From positions 124,001 through 188,000 of the forward strand of contig NZ_MUNO01000022.1 in assembly GCF_002001015.1 (NCBI RefSeq): a stretch of DNA of 64,000 nucleotides, given 5' to 3'. Source of the stretch: Polaromonas sp. A23. Lineage in GTDB: Bacteria > Pseudomonadota > Gammaproteobacteria > Burkholderiales > Burkholderiaceae_C. A program made the position numbers and the translations under genes. Below, piece by piece: positions 26,311 to 37,200 of this stretch. The notes under the pieces are model-generated. The model searched no databases. It saw only the letters and a program-made list of their open reading frames with translations, and had not been told where the DNA came from. Position 1 is the stretch's first letter; each line of letters opens with the position of its first letter.

Positions 26311-27638
26311 ACATGACAAACAAACAAACTGCCCTTCCCCAACGCTTCCTCACCGGCATCACCACCACCGGCACGCCGCACCTGGGCAACTATGTTGGCT
26401 CCATCCGCCCATCCGTGGCGGCGAGTACCGGCGCGGGCGCGGAAAGCTTTTACTTCCTGGCCGACTACCACGCCCTCATCAAATGCGATGAGCCGGCGCG
26501 CATCCAGCGCTCCACGCTGGAGATTGCCGCCAGCTGGCTGGCCGCCGGGCTGGACCCGGAGCGCGTCACCTTTTACCGCCAGTCCGACATTCCAGAAATT
26601 CCCGAACTCACCTGGCTGCTGACCTGCGTAACGGCCAAGGGTGTGCTCAACCGCGCTCACGCTTACAAAGCGGCAGTCGACAAAAACACCGCCGCCGGCA
26701 ACGACCCGGATGGCGATGTCAGTGCGGGCCTGTTCATGTACCCGGTGCTCATGGGCGCCGACATCCTGATGTTCAAGGCGCACCAGGTGCCGGTCGGGCG
26801 CGACCAGATCCAGCACATCGAGATGGCGCGCGACATGGCGCAACGTTTCAACCACCTCTACGGCGAGCATTTTGTGTTGCCGCAGGCGCTGATTGAAGAA
26901 TCCGTCGCGCTGCTGCCGGGCACCGACGGTCGCAAGATGAGCAAGAGCTACGACAACACCATTCCATTGTTCTCGTCGCGGGACCAATTGCAAAAACTCA
27001 TCTCAGGCATCGTGACCGACTCACGCGCGCCGGGCGAACCCAAGGAAACCGAAGGCTCGGCCGTGTTCCAGATTTATCAGGCGTTCGCGAGCGAAGCGGA
27101 AACCGCAACCCTGCGCAAGGCTTATCAGGACGGCATTGGCTGGGGCGATGCCAAGCAGATCCTGTTTGAACGGATTGATCGGGAAATTGCACCCATGCGC
27201 GCGCATTACCAAGCTTTGATGAAAGACCCGGCAAAAATAGAAAACACCTTGCGCGTGGGTGCGGAAAAAGCGCGCGCAATGGCCATGCCTTTCATGCGCG
27301 AACTGCGTCACGCCGTGGGCCTGCGAAATCTTGGTGTTCAGGCGGTTTCTGGCTCTGCGGGGAAAACCGCCAAAGCATCTTTGCCCGTCTTCAAGCAATA
27401 CCGCGAGACCGACGGCAAATTTCATTTCAAGCTACTCGATGCCAAGGGCCAACTGTTGCTGCAAAGCCACGGCTTTGACTCCCCTAGGGAAGCGGCGCAA
27501 ACTATTGGATTACTACATGCCGGTGACGCCGATGCACTGGCAAGCCTGAAAAGCAAGCTGCAAGCGGTTTCCGGCGTAAGTGAGGCATCGGTGACAACCG
27601 CCTTGCAACAGCTCGCAGAAGCAAAAAAGGTAGACTAA
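26307..27638 (+). CDS. trpS: Tryptophanyl-tRNA synthetase with C-terminal YegP-like extension
   Basis: The protein has 443 residues, about 100 more than a typical bacterial TrpS. The class I motifs are GTPHLGNYVG (about 23-32) and KMSKS (210-214). After the anticodon-binding part an extra region follows. Residues about 362-405 (FKQYRETDGKFHFKLLDAKG and SHGFDSPREAAQTIG) resemble a DUF1508/YegP unit, and a short helical tail ends the protein. The extension is not needed for aminoacylation in other bacteria; its role is unknown. The gene is translationally coupled to the site-2 protease. Confidence 0.95.
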   Translation: MNMTNKQTALPQRFLTGITTTGTPHLGNYVGSIRPSVAASTGAGAESFYFLADYHALIKCDEPARIQRSTLEIAASWLAAGLDPERVTFYRQSDIPEIPELTWLLTCVTAKGVLNRAHAYKAAVDKNTAAGNDPDGDVSAGLFMYPVLMGADILMFKAHQVPVGRDQIQHIEMARDMAQRFNHLYGEHFVLPQALIEESVALLPGTDGRKMSKSYDNTIPLFSSRDQLQKLISGIVTDSRAPGEPKETEGSAVFQIYQAFASEAETATLRKAYQDGIGWGDAKQILFERIDREIAPMRAHYQALMKDPAKIENTLRVGAEKARAMAMPFMRELRHAVGLRNLGVQAVSGSAGKTAKASLPVFKQYRETDGKFHFKLLDAKGQLLLQSHGFDSPREAAQTIGLLHAGDADALASLKSKLQAVSGVSEASVTTALQQLAEAKKVD

Positions 27639-27756
27639 AAACGTCTTCAACGTCTCTATCAAGGCTTTTAAGAACAAAGACTCGTACTAAAAAAGAATGC
27701 GTTTTCAAAAAACGTGCATTAATTCCGAAATGAATATTTTTAGTTAGCTCGCCAAC

Positions 27757-27787
27757 TTGACACACACCGGGTATGCTTACTTTTAGC
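27757..27787 (+). promoter_or_regulatory. Possible promoter of the response-regulator gene
   Basis: The 185-nt gap after trpS is AT-rich and contains a perfect TTGACA (27757-27762). The -10 is poor: candidates are TACTTT at 15-nt spacing or CTTTTA at 17 nt. Nothing else is evident in the gap. Confidence 0.25.
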
Positions 27788-27823
27788 ACCACTAACTGAC
27801 AGTATTTAACACTTCGGACGCCC

Positions 27824-28411
27824 ATGCGTATTTTTGTCATAGATGACCACCCACTTATGCGAGAAGCTGTGGTCCTTCTTATTCGTCGCCTGCATACCAA
27901 AGCTACAGTGACCGAACTTGACCGCCTCGCGGCCATCGGTCCGGCGGTTGAACAACATGGCATTCCCGACTTCATTTGCCTGGACCTCAAACTGCCCGAC
28001 ACCCATGGTGTCTCCGGTGTGCGAGAGCTTCGCCAACAGTTTCCCGAGGTGCCCATCGTGGTACTGTCTGCCGCCCCGGCGCAGGACTATCAGGAGCTGT
28101 CGCTGGAAGCCGGTGCCGACGTCTACATAGAAAAATCAGTCGGCGCCACCGAGATCTCCAAAGTACTGAGAAGTTTTGTAGTCGACGACAGCGCCGACCC
28201 GGAAGCCAGCACCGAACCCGAAAAACTGTCCAAGCGTCAGAAGCAACTGCTGGTGATGCTGGACAAGGGCATGAGCAACCGCGACATCGCCACTGAACTT
28301 CAGATCAGCGAACATACCGTCAAGGTTCACCTCTGGCGTCTGTTCCGCAGGCTCAATGTGAAAAGCCGCTCGCAGGCCAGCCACCTGGCCCGCACGCAAG
28401 GCCTGCTTTAA
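27824..28411 (+). CDS. LuxR/NarL-type response regulator
   Basis: The protein has 195 residues. The receiver domain has the acidic pair at IDDH (6-9), the phosphorylation aspartate in ICLDLKLPD (about 50-58), and the conserved lysine in YIEKSVG (about 103). The DNA-binding domain is a LuxR helix-turn-helix (LSKRQKQLLVMLDKGMSNRD ... EHTVKVHLWRLFRRLNVKSR). It faces the histidine kinase gene, stop to stop, 21 nt apart. The two are probably a cognate pair, although convergent layout is unusual for two-component partners. Confidence 0.93.
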   Translation: MRIFVIDDHPLMREAVVLLIRRLHTKATVTELDRLAAIGPAVEQHGIPDFICLDLKLPDTHGVSGVRELRQQFPEVPIVVLSAAPAQDYQELSLEAGADVYIEKSVGATEISKVLRSFVVDDSADPEASTEPEKLSKRQKQLLVMLDKGMSNRDIATELQISEHTVKVHLWRLFRRLNVKSRSQASHLARTQGLL

Positions 28412-28432
28412 AGTCAACGAGCCGGGCTTCTG

Positions 28433-29854
28433 TTAGAAGCCGCTCTCGCTGCCCCCGCGCAAGTCTGCCTTGTCGTCATAAACGGGCAGCTCCACCCGGA
28501 ACACGGTGCCCTGCCCCACGCGGGAGTGCACCCGAACGGGATGGTTCAAGGCCTCACCCAAGCGAGAAACAATCGACAGGCCCAACCCGAAACCTTCTTC
28601 GGTCCCATTGTGTTTGGCCACCCGATAGAACTCCTGAAATATGGCCTCCTGGTGCTCGGGGGCTATGCCCACACCGGTATCCCACACTTCCACGCACCAG
28701 CCCTGTTTGCGGCGGCGTACCGCCAGCAAAACACCGCCCTGCTCGGTATGACGAATGGCATTTGACAGCAGATTGCCCACCAGGCGCTTGAGCAGCACCG
28801 GGTCTGAAAGCACTTCCGCCGGCAACACGCGGGTGCGTAGCTCCAGCCCCTTCTCAATCGCCACAGGCGCGTGCTGCAGCTCCAGTTCGGCGATCAGTGA
28901 GGGCAAATCAATGCGCTGCCAGTTCACCTGGATCACACCGGAGTCGAGCTTGGCCAGATCAAACAGCGAATTGAACAGTTCATTGACCGCTTGAGTGGAA
29001 CGCACGATTTTAGGGGCAATCTGCGCAACCAGCTCGGGCTCGGCCTGCAGCCAGTCGGCGTACAGGCTCAGTGCGTGCACCGGCTGCCGCAAATCATGGG
29101 CGGCACTTGCAATAAACCGGTTCTTGATCTGCACAGCCTCCATCGCCGTGCGCGTTTTTTCAGTCAGCGAAGCAATCAGGGCGGCATTGGCAAACTGCAA
29201 CTCCAGCGTCACGCGTTGTCCCCGGTGGAAGCGCTTTCCGGCCAGGCGTATGGCGCTCCAGTAAATAAGCACCAGCGCAAACAGGCCGTACGTGGTCAAG
29301 GTGCCCGGAAACGGTGGCTCAAAAATCGCGCTGTAGGAAACCGCGGCCAGCACGCTGTAGGCCAGGCCATTGATGTAGCCGATAAAACAGCGCAGCGAGG
29401 CCGAGAACGCCCCCACGGCAAAGCCGGCCATGCCTGCAAGCACGATCAGGCAGATGAACTGGTCATAAACCGGCGCCTTGCGAAAGTACAGGAGCATGGA
29501 CGACCCCCAGACCACCGCACTCAGGGTCCAGGTCCAGCTGTAGCGCGAAAGGAAGGCACGCAGATCCACGCCGCTCAAGCCCGCGTAGCGGCGGTGATAG
29601 AGCTTGATCACGCGGTAACGCCAGAGCGTGGTTGCCACCGCTGCCAGCGTCCAGCAGAACAGGGCCACCTCGTTGACATCGCCGTAAAGCACAACAAAAA
29701 TGATCGGAATCACCATCGCCACGGAACGCAGCCCCGGCAAGCCACTGCGCATGAAGCTGCGCATCAGCTTGGCCTCCACCCAGTCGTCCCGGGCTACGGC
29801 GTCAATCGCCATGTGCCGGCTGGCGTCAGACGAAGGCAAGGCGGCGGAATTCAT
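28433..29854 (-). CDS. Membrane sensor histidine kinase
   Basis: The protein has 473 residues. Six predicted membrane helices fill the first half (about 40-210) with no sizeable periplasmic loop or PAS domain. The H-box is FIASAAHDLRQPVHALSLYA, and the ATPase boxes are NLLSNAIRHT (N), DTGVGI (G1) and GFGLGLSIV (G2). HDLRQP-type kinases often sense membrane or internal signals. Neither this gene nor its convergent regulator has other obvious targets nearby. Confidence 0.92.
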   Translation of the reverse strand: MNSAALPSSDASRHMAIDAVARDDWVEAKLMRSFMRSGLPGLRSVAMVIPIIFVVLYGDVNEVALFCWTLAAVATTLWRYRVIKLYHRRYAGLSGVDLRAFLSRYSWTWTLSAVVWGSSMLLYFRKAPVYDQFICLIVLAGMAGFAVGAFSASLRCFIGYINGLAYSVLAAVSYSAIFEPPFPGTLTTYGLFALVLIYWSAIRLAGKRFHRGQRVTLELQFANAALIASLTEKTRTAMEAVQIKNRFIASAAHDLRQPVHALSLYADWLQAEPELVAQIAPKIVRSTQAVNELFNSLFDLAKLDSGVIQVNWQRIDLPSLIAELELQHAPVAIEKGLELRTRVLPAEVLSDPVLLKRLVGNLLSNAIRHTEQGGVLLAVRRRKQGWCVEVWDTGVGIAPEHQEAIFQEFYRVAKHNGTEEGFGLGLSIVSRLGEALNHPVRVHSRVGQGTVFRVELPVYDDKADLRGGSESGF

Positions 29855-30108
29855 CGCTGAAGTTTAGCGGGCGATTAAGCGCTGCCAACCCGCATCAACC
29901 CATGTAAAACGAAAGGTTCACATTGAAGTATGGCGATGGTGCAAGAAGATGGCCGGCAGACCCGGTGCAAGTTTCGGTCTGCAAAACTACTTTGTACCTA
30001 CCCACAAAAAAGCCTTGTAATCGATGGCTGGTACGACGCCCGAGGTTCCTTACGGCTACCTAGAGGCTATATTTGACTCATGTTTTTCAGGCACGCGCGG
30101 GCACAACA
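29855..30108. other. Gene-free, AT-richer stretch at the left edge of the island
   Basis: No convincing reading frame, hairpin or repeat was found in these 254 bases. The composition shifts from GC-rich to about even here, which marks the start of the accessory region reaching to the tRNA-Ser gene. Confidence 0.4.
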
Positions 30109-30456
30109 ATGAAGAAAAAACGGTCCGGAATAGCTCGATGGTTTCTAGATCCACGCATCCCCGCAGATCAGGAGCGGATTCGGAAGAACCAGCGGTGGAC
30201 GTTTCGCTTGAGAATGGTTGTCGTATTTATTGCTATTCCGCTGACTACCTTGGTATTTTGGGCGTACACCGAGGCGACGCGCGAGGATGATCCCGCTTTG
30301 AAGGCGTGCAATGTGACTTGCGCAGGGTTTCAAAAAAAGGGAGTCATCGTTCCAGATTCCCGCCTCACCCTTAAAAGCAATGGGACCGCAGGCCAAGCAC
30401 CTATATGCTCTTGCGTTGCGCTTAAGGCGATCGGCAGTGCAAACGTAAGCCGATGA
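30109..30456 (+). CDS. Small membrane protein, unrecognised
   Basis: From ATG 30109 the product has 115 residues. A basic start (MKKKRSGIARWFLDPRIPAD) precedes one membrane helix (RMVVVFIAIPLTTLVFWAY, about residues 36-54). A short region with four cysteines follows (CNVTC, CSC). No clear ribosome site precedes the ATG; a frame from 30073 also exists. No family is recognised. Codon use differs from the flanking core genes, as for the ATPase gene downstream. Confidence 0.5.
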   Translation: MKKKRSGIARWFLDPRIPADQERIRKNQRWTFRLRMVVVFIAIPLTTLVFWAYTEATREDDPALKACNVTCAGFQKKGVIVPDSRLTLKSNGTAGQAPICSCVALKAIGSANVSR

Positions 30457-30489
30457 ACGTGTTTACCACCGTTTCGCAACGAGCCGGGC

Positions 30490-30772
30490 GTGGAAGAATT
30501 CCTATCGGCGCGTGACGGAGCCGTTGACCAACGAAATGCGGTATCGGCCTTGGCCTTAGGCGTGGCCGCTCCACCTAACCTCAAGGCAAACATCCGGAAG
30601 CAAAAGGGGTCTAGCACAAGCACAGCGGCTACTGAAGCGCATTGAAGCCCTTGCCGACTCTCCTGCCAATACCGACTTTGTGCGACAGCGAGAGAGGATG
30701 CGAGGTTGGGTAATATCCACTTCCCGTAAAAACTTCCTCAAGGCAGAATGTAAACAACGCATTCAGAAGTAG
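30490..30772 (+). pseudogene. Small gene broken by one frameshift, upstream of the ATPase
   Basis: Protein-like sequence runs in one frame from GTG 30490 (VEEFLSARDGAVDQRNAVSA ... NIRKQKG) and is then cut off by TGA at 30643. The next frame over continues as a plausible charged helical protein (LAQAQRLLKRIEALADS ... FLKAECKQRIQK) to TAG at 30770. The two frames join if one base is removed from the AAAAGGGG run at 30602-30609, giving about 93 residues. The stop is 9 nt before the ATPase ATG and overlaps its ribosome site, the pattern of a co-operonic partner. It could be a decayed gene, a sequencing error or a +1 frameshift. Confidence 0.5.
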
Positions 30773-30781
30773 GGAGTATTA

Positions 30782-32296
30782 ATGGCGACAAATAGACCCG
30801 TACCGCAGATACGAATCAAGCTCAGTGACATCCACTTGTTCGGCAACGATGCGGCAGATCTTGAGCAGAAGGAACTGTTTTTTTCCTACGCCATTCAACG
30901 GCCAGAGCTAACCAATTTCCTCGATGATCAGTGGCCTGTTCAAGTTGTACGCGCCTACAAGGGAGAGGGAAAATCTGCCCTGCTGCGGTTGGCCGAGAAA
31001 AAGCTCACCCCTCAGAATGAGGAAGAGCTTGTAATCGCTGCTATTGGACCCGATCATTCTCCTGTTGTTGATAGCCTCGATTCCGATCTATGGACGAGAG
31101 AATGGAAAAAAAGTCTGCTCAAACTTGTCGCAAACGAAATTGGTTCTCGTTTAGGCATTGCATTCCGAGATGACGCTATTTCGCTAGTTGAAGAGGCAGA
31201 AGCCAACGGGTTTAAGCATCGCTCCTTTGTCTCAGCAATCGTTGATCGTCTCAAGTCTAGCCAAGTGCCCATAGAGCGAGCGCGCCTTCCTGTGGCGAGC
31301 TATGAAAAATTGGTCGCACGGTACCTAAGTGGTCGTCCTTTGATCTGGATAGTGATAGATGACATCGACCAGAATTTTGCAAATACAGATCGCTGGCGCG
31401 TGAAGTTGGCTTCCTTTTTTACTGCCTGCCGACAAATCGTGAAAGTTATTCCAGAACTTCGAATTCGCACAGCAATTCGCCCGAATGTTTGGGCAATTAT
31501 CAAGCGCGAATTTGAGTCCCTGTCTCACCTTGAACAGTACATGCAGGACTTATCCTGGAGTGAAAGTCAATTTAGAACCCTTCTGGCAGCTCGTGTGTCT
31601 TCCTATTTGGTTAGGACAGGGCAATGGCAACTCATAAAGGCCAGTCTCCCTTTTGAAAAAACTGACGCTGAACTGGCCCTCATCTCAATGGTCTTCGACT
31701 CTCCGATGCCTTGGGGTGGCGATGTGCGTACGAAGGATGCTCATACGGTACTGTGGACAATGACAAGTCACCGACCCCGCTGGCTCGTAGAGCTTTGCAA
31801 GGAAGCCGGCAAGGCTGCGGAAAAGCGGGGGGCAAAAAAGATTAATTTGGACGATATTAAAAATCAGTTCGCTGTTTTTGGACGAAAACGGATTGAAGAT
31901 ACTGAGGCAGAATTTCGCTCGCAGTGTCCTCAAATTAGCGAACTGATCGGAGCGTTTTCACGACAACCTGATCTTTATTCCACTGATGAATTGTTGAAAA
32001 CAATTCATAACCGAATTATTCAGGCCGTTAATCCAATGCTCTCTGGAAGCGTTGGAAAACCATCAGACCTTGACGTCGCTCACTTCTTATTCCAAATTGG
32101 TTTTATTTCGGGTCGCCGTGATTTCGGCGAAGGGCGAGGCTACGACCACGTTTACTACAGAGAGCAACCCGGGCTTCTGAAATTGAGAACGAATATTGAC
32201 GATGGTCTGAGATGGGAAATCAATCCAATTTATCGAGACGTTTTGAATTTGCGATATGTTGCTGACAAGCGGCACACGAAAAGTGGAAAAAGATGA
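30782..32296 (+). CDS. P-loop ATPase resembling the Sll1717 family
   Basis: The protein has 504 residues and no membrane segment. The opening motif IKLSDIHLFGNDAADLEQKE is followed by a Walker A-like AYKGEGKSA (58-66; Lys64) and Walker B IVIDDID (190-196), then an arginine-rich sensor-like RIRTAIRPNVW (227-237). A winged-helix-like or other C-terminal domain (about 330-504) is unrecognised. I know the N-terminal signature from proteins annotated as 'P-loop ATPase, Sll1717 family', many in accessory regions; a defence role is plausible but not shown. Composition is AT-rich for this genome. The ribosome site is GGGAG. No nuclease or effector domain is visible. Confidence 0.75.
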   Translation: MATNRPVPQIRIKLSDIHLFGNDAADLEQKELFFSYAIQRPELTNFLDDQWPVQVVRAYKGEGKSALLRLAEKKLTPQNEEELVIAAIGPDHSPVVDSLDSDLWTREWKKSLLKLVANEIGSRLGIAFRDDAISLVEEAEANGFKHRSFVSAIVDRLKSSQVPIERARLPVASYEKLVARYLSGRPLIWIVIDDIDQNFANTDRWRVKLASFFTACRQIVKVIPELRIRTAIRPNVWAIIKREFESLSHLEQYMQDLSWSESQFRTLLAARVSSYLVRTGQWQLIKASLPFEKTDAELALISMVFDSPMPWGGDVRTKDAHTVLWTMTSHRPRWLVELCKEAGKAAEKRGAKKINLDDIKNQFAVFGRKRIEDTEAEFRSQCPQISELIGAFSRQPDLYSTDELLKTIHNRIIQAVNPMLSGSVGKPSDLDVAHFLFQIGFISGRRDFGEGRGYDHVYYREQPGLLKLRTNIDDGLRWEINPIYRDVLNLRYVADKRHTKSGKR

Positions 32297-32383
32297 CGAA
32301 CGAATTATTCATGTTCCTTCAGTCCGCATGGGTGTAAAGAAGTTCAAACTGTTGAATTCCGTCGAAATCTGACCACCGAAAAC

Positions 32384-32408
32384 AAAAAAGCCCCGGCTTG
32401 CGGGGCTT
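32384..32408 (-). terminator. Rho-independent terminator of serS/tRNA-Ser
   Basis: The stem AAGCCCCG / CGGGGCTT, loop GCTTG (32388-32408), is followed on the minus strand by six T residues. It lies 42 nt past the 3' end of the tRNA. Confidence 0.9.
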
Positions 32409-32449
32409 CCAGGGGCTTGGGTAACTTCGTGGGAAGACTCAAGCCTGTT

Positions 32450-32537
<88 letters not shown>

Positions 32538-32575
32538 AGTGTCTCGAGCCGCAATTCTAGCAGGCTGCCGAGGGC

Positions 32576-34886
<2,311 letters not shown>

Positions 34887-34890
34887 CGGA

Positions 34891-35883
34891 TCAGGGCTCG
34901 GCGTGCAGATCGCTGTCGATGGCGTCCAACGCGGTGCCGTGCATCTTCAGACCTTTGGGCAGCGGGAACTTGATGGTTTCTTCGATGCCCGTCATCTTGC
35001 GCACCGACACGGCGCCCAGCGCCTTGATGCGGTCGATCACCTGCTTGACCAAAATTTCAGGGGCAGAAGCACCGGCGGTCAGGCCGACGCGGCTTTTGCC
35101 TTCAAACCATTCGGGCTTGAGCTCGGTCGCGTCATCCACCATGTAGGCCTCGGTGCCGAGCTTGGCCGCCAACTCACGCAGGCGGTTGCTGTTGGAGCTG
35201 GTCGGGCTGCCAACCACGATCAGGATGTCGACCTGCGGGCTCATGATCTTGACGGCGTCCTGGCGGTTCTGCGTGGCGTAGCAGATGTCCTGCTGCTTGG
35301 GCTCGCGCACTTGCGGAAAACGCGCCTTCACGGCGGCGCTGATCTCGGCGGCGTCATCCACGCTGAGTGTGGTCTGCGTCACCACCGCCAGCTTTTCTGT
35401 TTGCGCGGGCTGGATGCGCGCCACGTCTTCCACGTCTTCCACCAGGTGAATGCCGCTGTCGAGCTGGCCCATGGTGCCTTCGACCTCGGGGTGGCCCTTG
35501 TGGCCGATCATGATGAACTCGTAGCCTTCCTTGTTCAGCTTGGCCACTTCCACATGCACCTTGGTCACCAGCGGGCAGGTGGCGTCAAAAATGCGGAAAC
35601 CGCGCCGCTCGGCCTCGCGCTCGGTCGCCTTGCTGACGCCGTGAGCGCTGAACACCAGCGTGGCGCCCGGCGGCACGTCGTCAAGGTCTTCAATGAAGAT
35701 GGCGCCCTTTTCCTTGAGCTCGTTGACCACATAGGTGTTGTGCACGATTTCATGGCGCACGTAGATGGGCGCGCCGAACTTGCCGATGGCGCGCTCGACG
35801 ATTTCAATCGCGCGGTCAACACCGGCGCAAAAGCCGCGCGGCTCGGCAAGGATGATTTCCTGAGGGGTGGCCTTACCAGTCAT
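34891..35883 (-). CDS. ispH: 4-hydroxy-3-methylbut-2-enyl diphosphate reductase
   Basis: The protein has 330 residues and is the last enzyme of the MEP isoprenoid pathway. The 4Fe-4S cysteines are in [12 protein letters not shown] (near 18), [12 protein letters not shown] (near 98) and [15 protein letters not shown] (near 198). Substrate-binding motifs HGVSK and [12 protein letters not shown] are intact. Its start overlaps the end of the slpA-like gene by 4 nt, a conserved neighbour pair in proteobacteria. Confidence 0.97.
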   Translation of the reverse strand: MTGKATPQEIILAEPRGFCAGVDRAIEIVERAIGKFGAPIYVRHEIVHNTYVVNELKEKGAIFIEDLDDVPPGATLVFSAHGVSKATEREAERRGFRIFDATCPLVTKVHVEVAKLNKEGYEFIMIGHKGHPEVEGTMGQLDSGIHLVEDVEDVARIQPAQTEKLAVVTQTTLSVDDAAEISAAVKARFPQVREPKQQDICYATQNRQDAVKIMSPQVDILIVVGSPTSSNSNRLRELAAKLGTEAYMVDDATELKPEWFEGKSRVGLTAGASAPEILVKQVIDRIKALGAVSVRKMTGIEETIKFPLPKGLKMHGTALDAIDSDLHAEP

Positions 35884-36353
35884 AAGACGCCAATCACGTG
35901 AACCTCAAACACCACCGGCTGGCCCGCCAATGGATGGTTGAAGTCAAACTGCACCGCATCACCCGCTTCCTTGACCTGCTGCACCGCACCGGCGTACTGG
36001 CCCATGCCGTCAGGCGTCGGGAACTGCACCACGTCGCCCACCTTGTATGTTTCGTTCGGGTCGCCCAGTTCGTTGAGCAACTTGCGCGCAACCCACTGCA
36101 GCAACTCGGGGTTGCGCTCGCCAAAGGCCTCACCGGCGGCCAGCTCGAAGCTGGTGCGTGTGCCTTCCGGCAGGCCTAGCAGGCGCTGCTCAATGGCGGG
36201 CGACAACTCGCCGGTGCCCAGGCTCAGGGTGGCCGGCTTGCCGCCAAAGGTGTTGATGATGTCGGCGCCGTCCGGACCCGCCATGCGGTAATGCAGGGTC
36301 AAAAAAGAACCTGGCTGGACGAGCGTTGGGGCGGGTGTTTCCACGGTGGACAT
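35880..36353 (-). CDS. slpA: FKBP-type peptidyl-prolyl isomerase (SlpA-like)
   Basis: The protein has 157 residues from ATG 36353 (MSTVETPAP). It shows the FKBP fold with the inserted chaperone flap: [10 protein letters not shown] (about 17-26), [20 protein letters not shown] (about 71-90) and [21 protein letters not shown] (last 21 residues). SlpA-type proteins assist folding of cytoplasmic proteins. The frame extends 11 codons upstream, but the shorter start gives the known N-terminus. A TACAAT-like box (36406-36412) lies in the space to radC. Confidence 0.92.
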   Translation of the reverse strand: MSTVETPAPTLVQPGSFLTLHYRMAGPDGADIINTFGGKPATLSLGTGELSPAIEQRLLGLPEGTRTSFELAAGEAFGERNPELLQWVARKLLNELGDPNETYKVGDVVQFPTPDGMGQYAGAVQQVKEAGDAVQFDFNHPLAGQPVVFEVHVIGVL

Positions 36354-36508
36354 AAGACTTTCGGGGCCGGCCAGACAGGCCGCCAACTGTTTGTAAACTG
36401 CCCCTATTGTAGAAAGTGCGGCCCAGGCAGAAAAACCCTCCCCGGTTTACCCCTGCTAGCGCCCTGCCACCCCCGCGTCGTCCCGCCTGTCAACCAACAA
36501 AAATCACC

Positions 36509-37183
36509 ATGATTCTCAAAGACCTGCCCGAGGACGCCCGCCCCCGCGAAAAACTGCTGGCCCGTGGCCCCGGCGCGCTCAGCGACGCTGAATTGCTGGC
36601 GCTGCTGCTGCGCAGTGGCATTCCGGGCAAAAACGCGCTGCAGATGGGGCAGGAGTTGGTGGACACTTTTGGCGGTGTGGCCGGGCTGCTGCACACCGGG
36701 CACAAGGCGCTGGAAAGCATCAAGGGCCTGGGGCCGGCCAAGCGGGCCGAACTGGTGGCGGTGCTGGAGCTGGCGCGCCGTGCGCTGGCGCAGGAACTGC
36801 AGGACAAGCCGCTTTTCGACACCCCGCAAGCGGTGCGCGACTATCTGCAATTGCAGCTGGGCAGCCGCCCGCATGAAATATTTGCGGTTCTGTTTCTGGA
36901 CAGCCAGCACCGGCTGATTGCGCTGGAAGAGCTGTTTCGCGGCACGCTGACGCAAACCAGCGTCTACCCACGCGAGGTGGTGGTGCGCGCGCTGGCGCTG
37001 CACGCCGGCAGCGTGGTGCTGGCACACAACCACCCCAGCGGCGAGCCCCGGCCGTCGCGGGCCGACGAGGCGTTGACGCAGACACTCAAGGCCGCGCTGG
37101 CGCTGGTGGATGTTCGCGTGCTGGACCACTTCATAGTGACCCGTGCGCAGGCGGTTTCCATGGCTGAGATGGGCTTGCTCTGA
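36509..37183 (+). CDS. radC: RadC-family JAB/MPN domain protein
   Basis: The protein has 224 residues. A helix-hairpin-helix region ([20 protein letters not shown], about 52-71) precedes the JAMM domain, with metal ligands in [16 protein letters not shown] (about 173-188). Despite the name, a repair function is not established for RadC proteins. ATG 36509 is chosen because [16 protein letters not shown] is the conserved start; the frame opens 31 codons earlier. Confidence 0.93.
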   Translation: MILKDLPEDARPREKLLARGPGALSDAELLALLLRSGIPGKNALQMGQELVDTFGGVAGLLHTGHKALESIKGLGPAKRAELVAVLELARRALAQELQDKPLFDTPQAVRDYLQLQLGSRPHEIFAVLFLDSQHRLIALEELFRGTLTQTSVYPREVVVRALALHAGSVVLAHNHPSGEPRPSRADEALTQTLKAALALVDVRVLDHFIVTRAQAVSMAEMGLL

Positions 37184-37200
37184 TGGCGTGAAGCCGCTCT

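Noticed and set aside
30453-30515. 20-codon ATG frame overlapping the stop of the small membrane ORF
   Set aside because: Too short, no ribosome site, and its sequence is in a different frame from the protein-like segment that follows.
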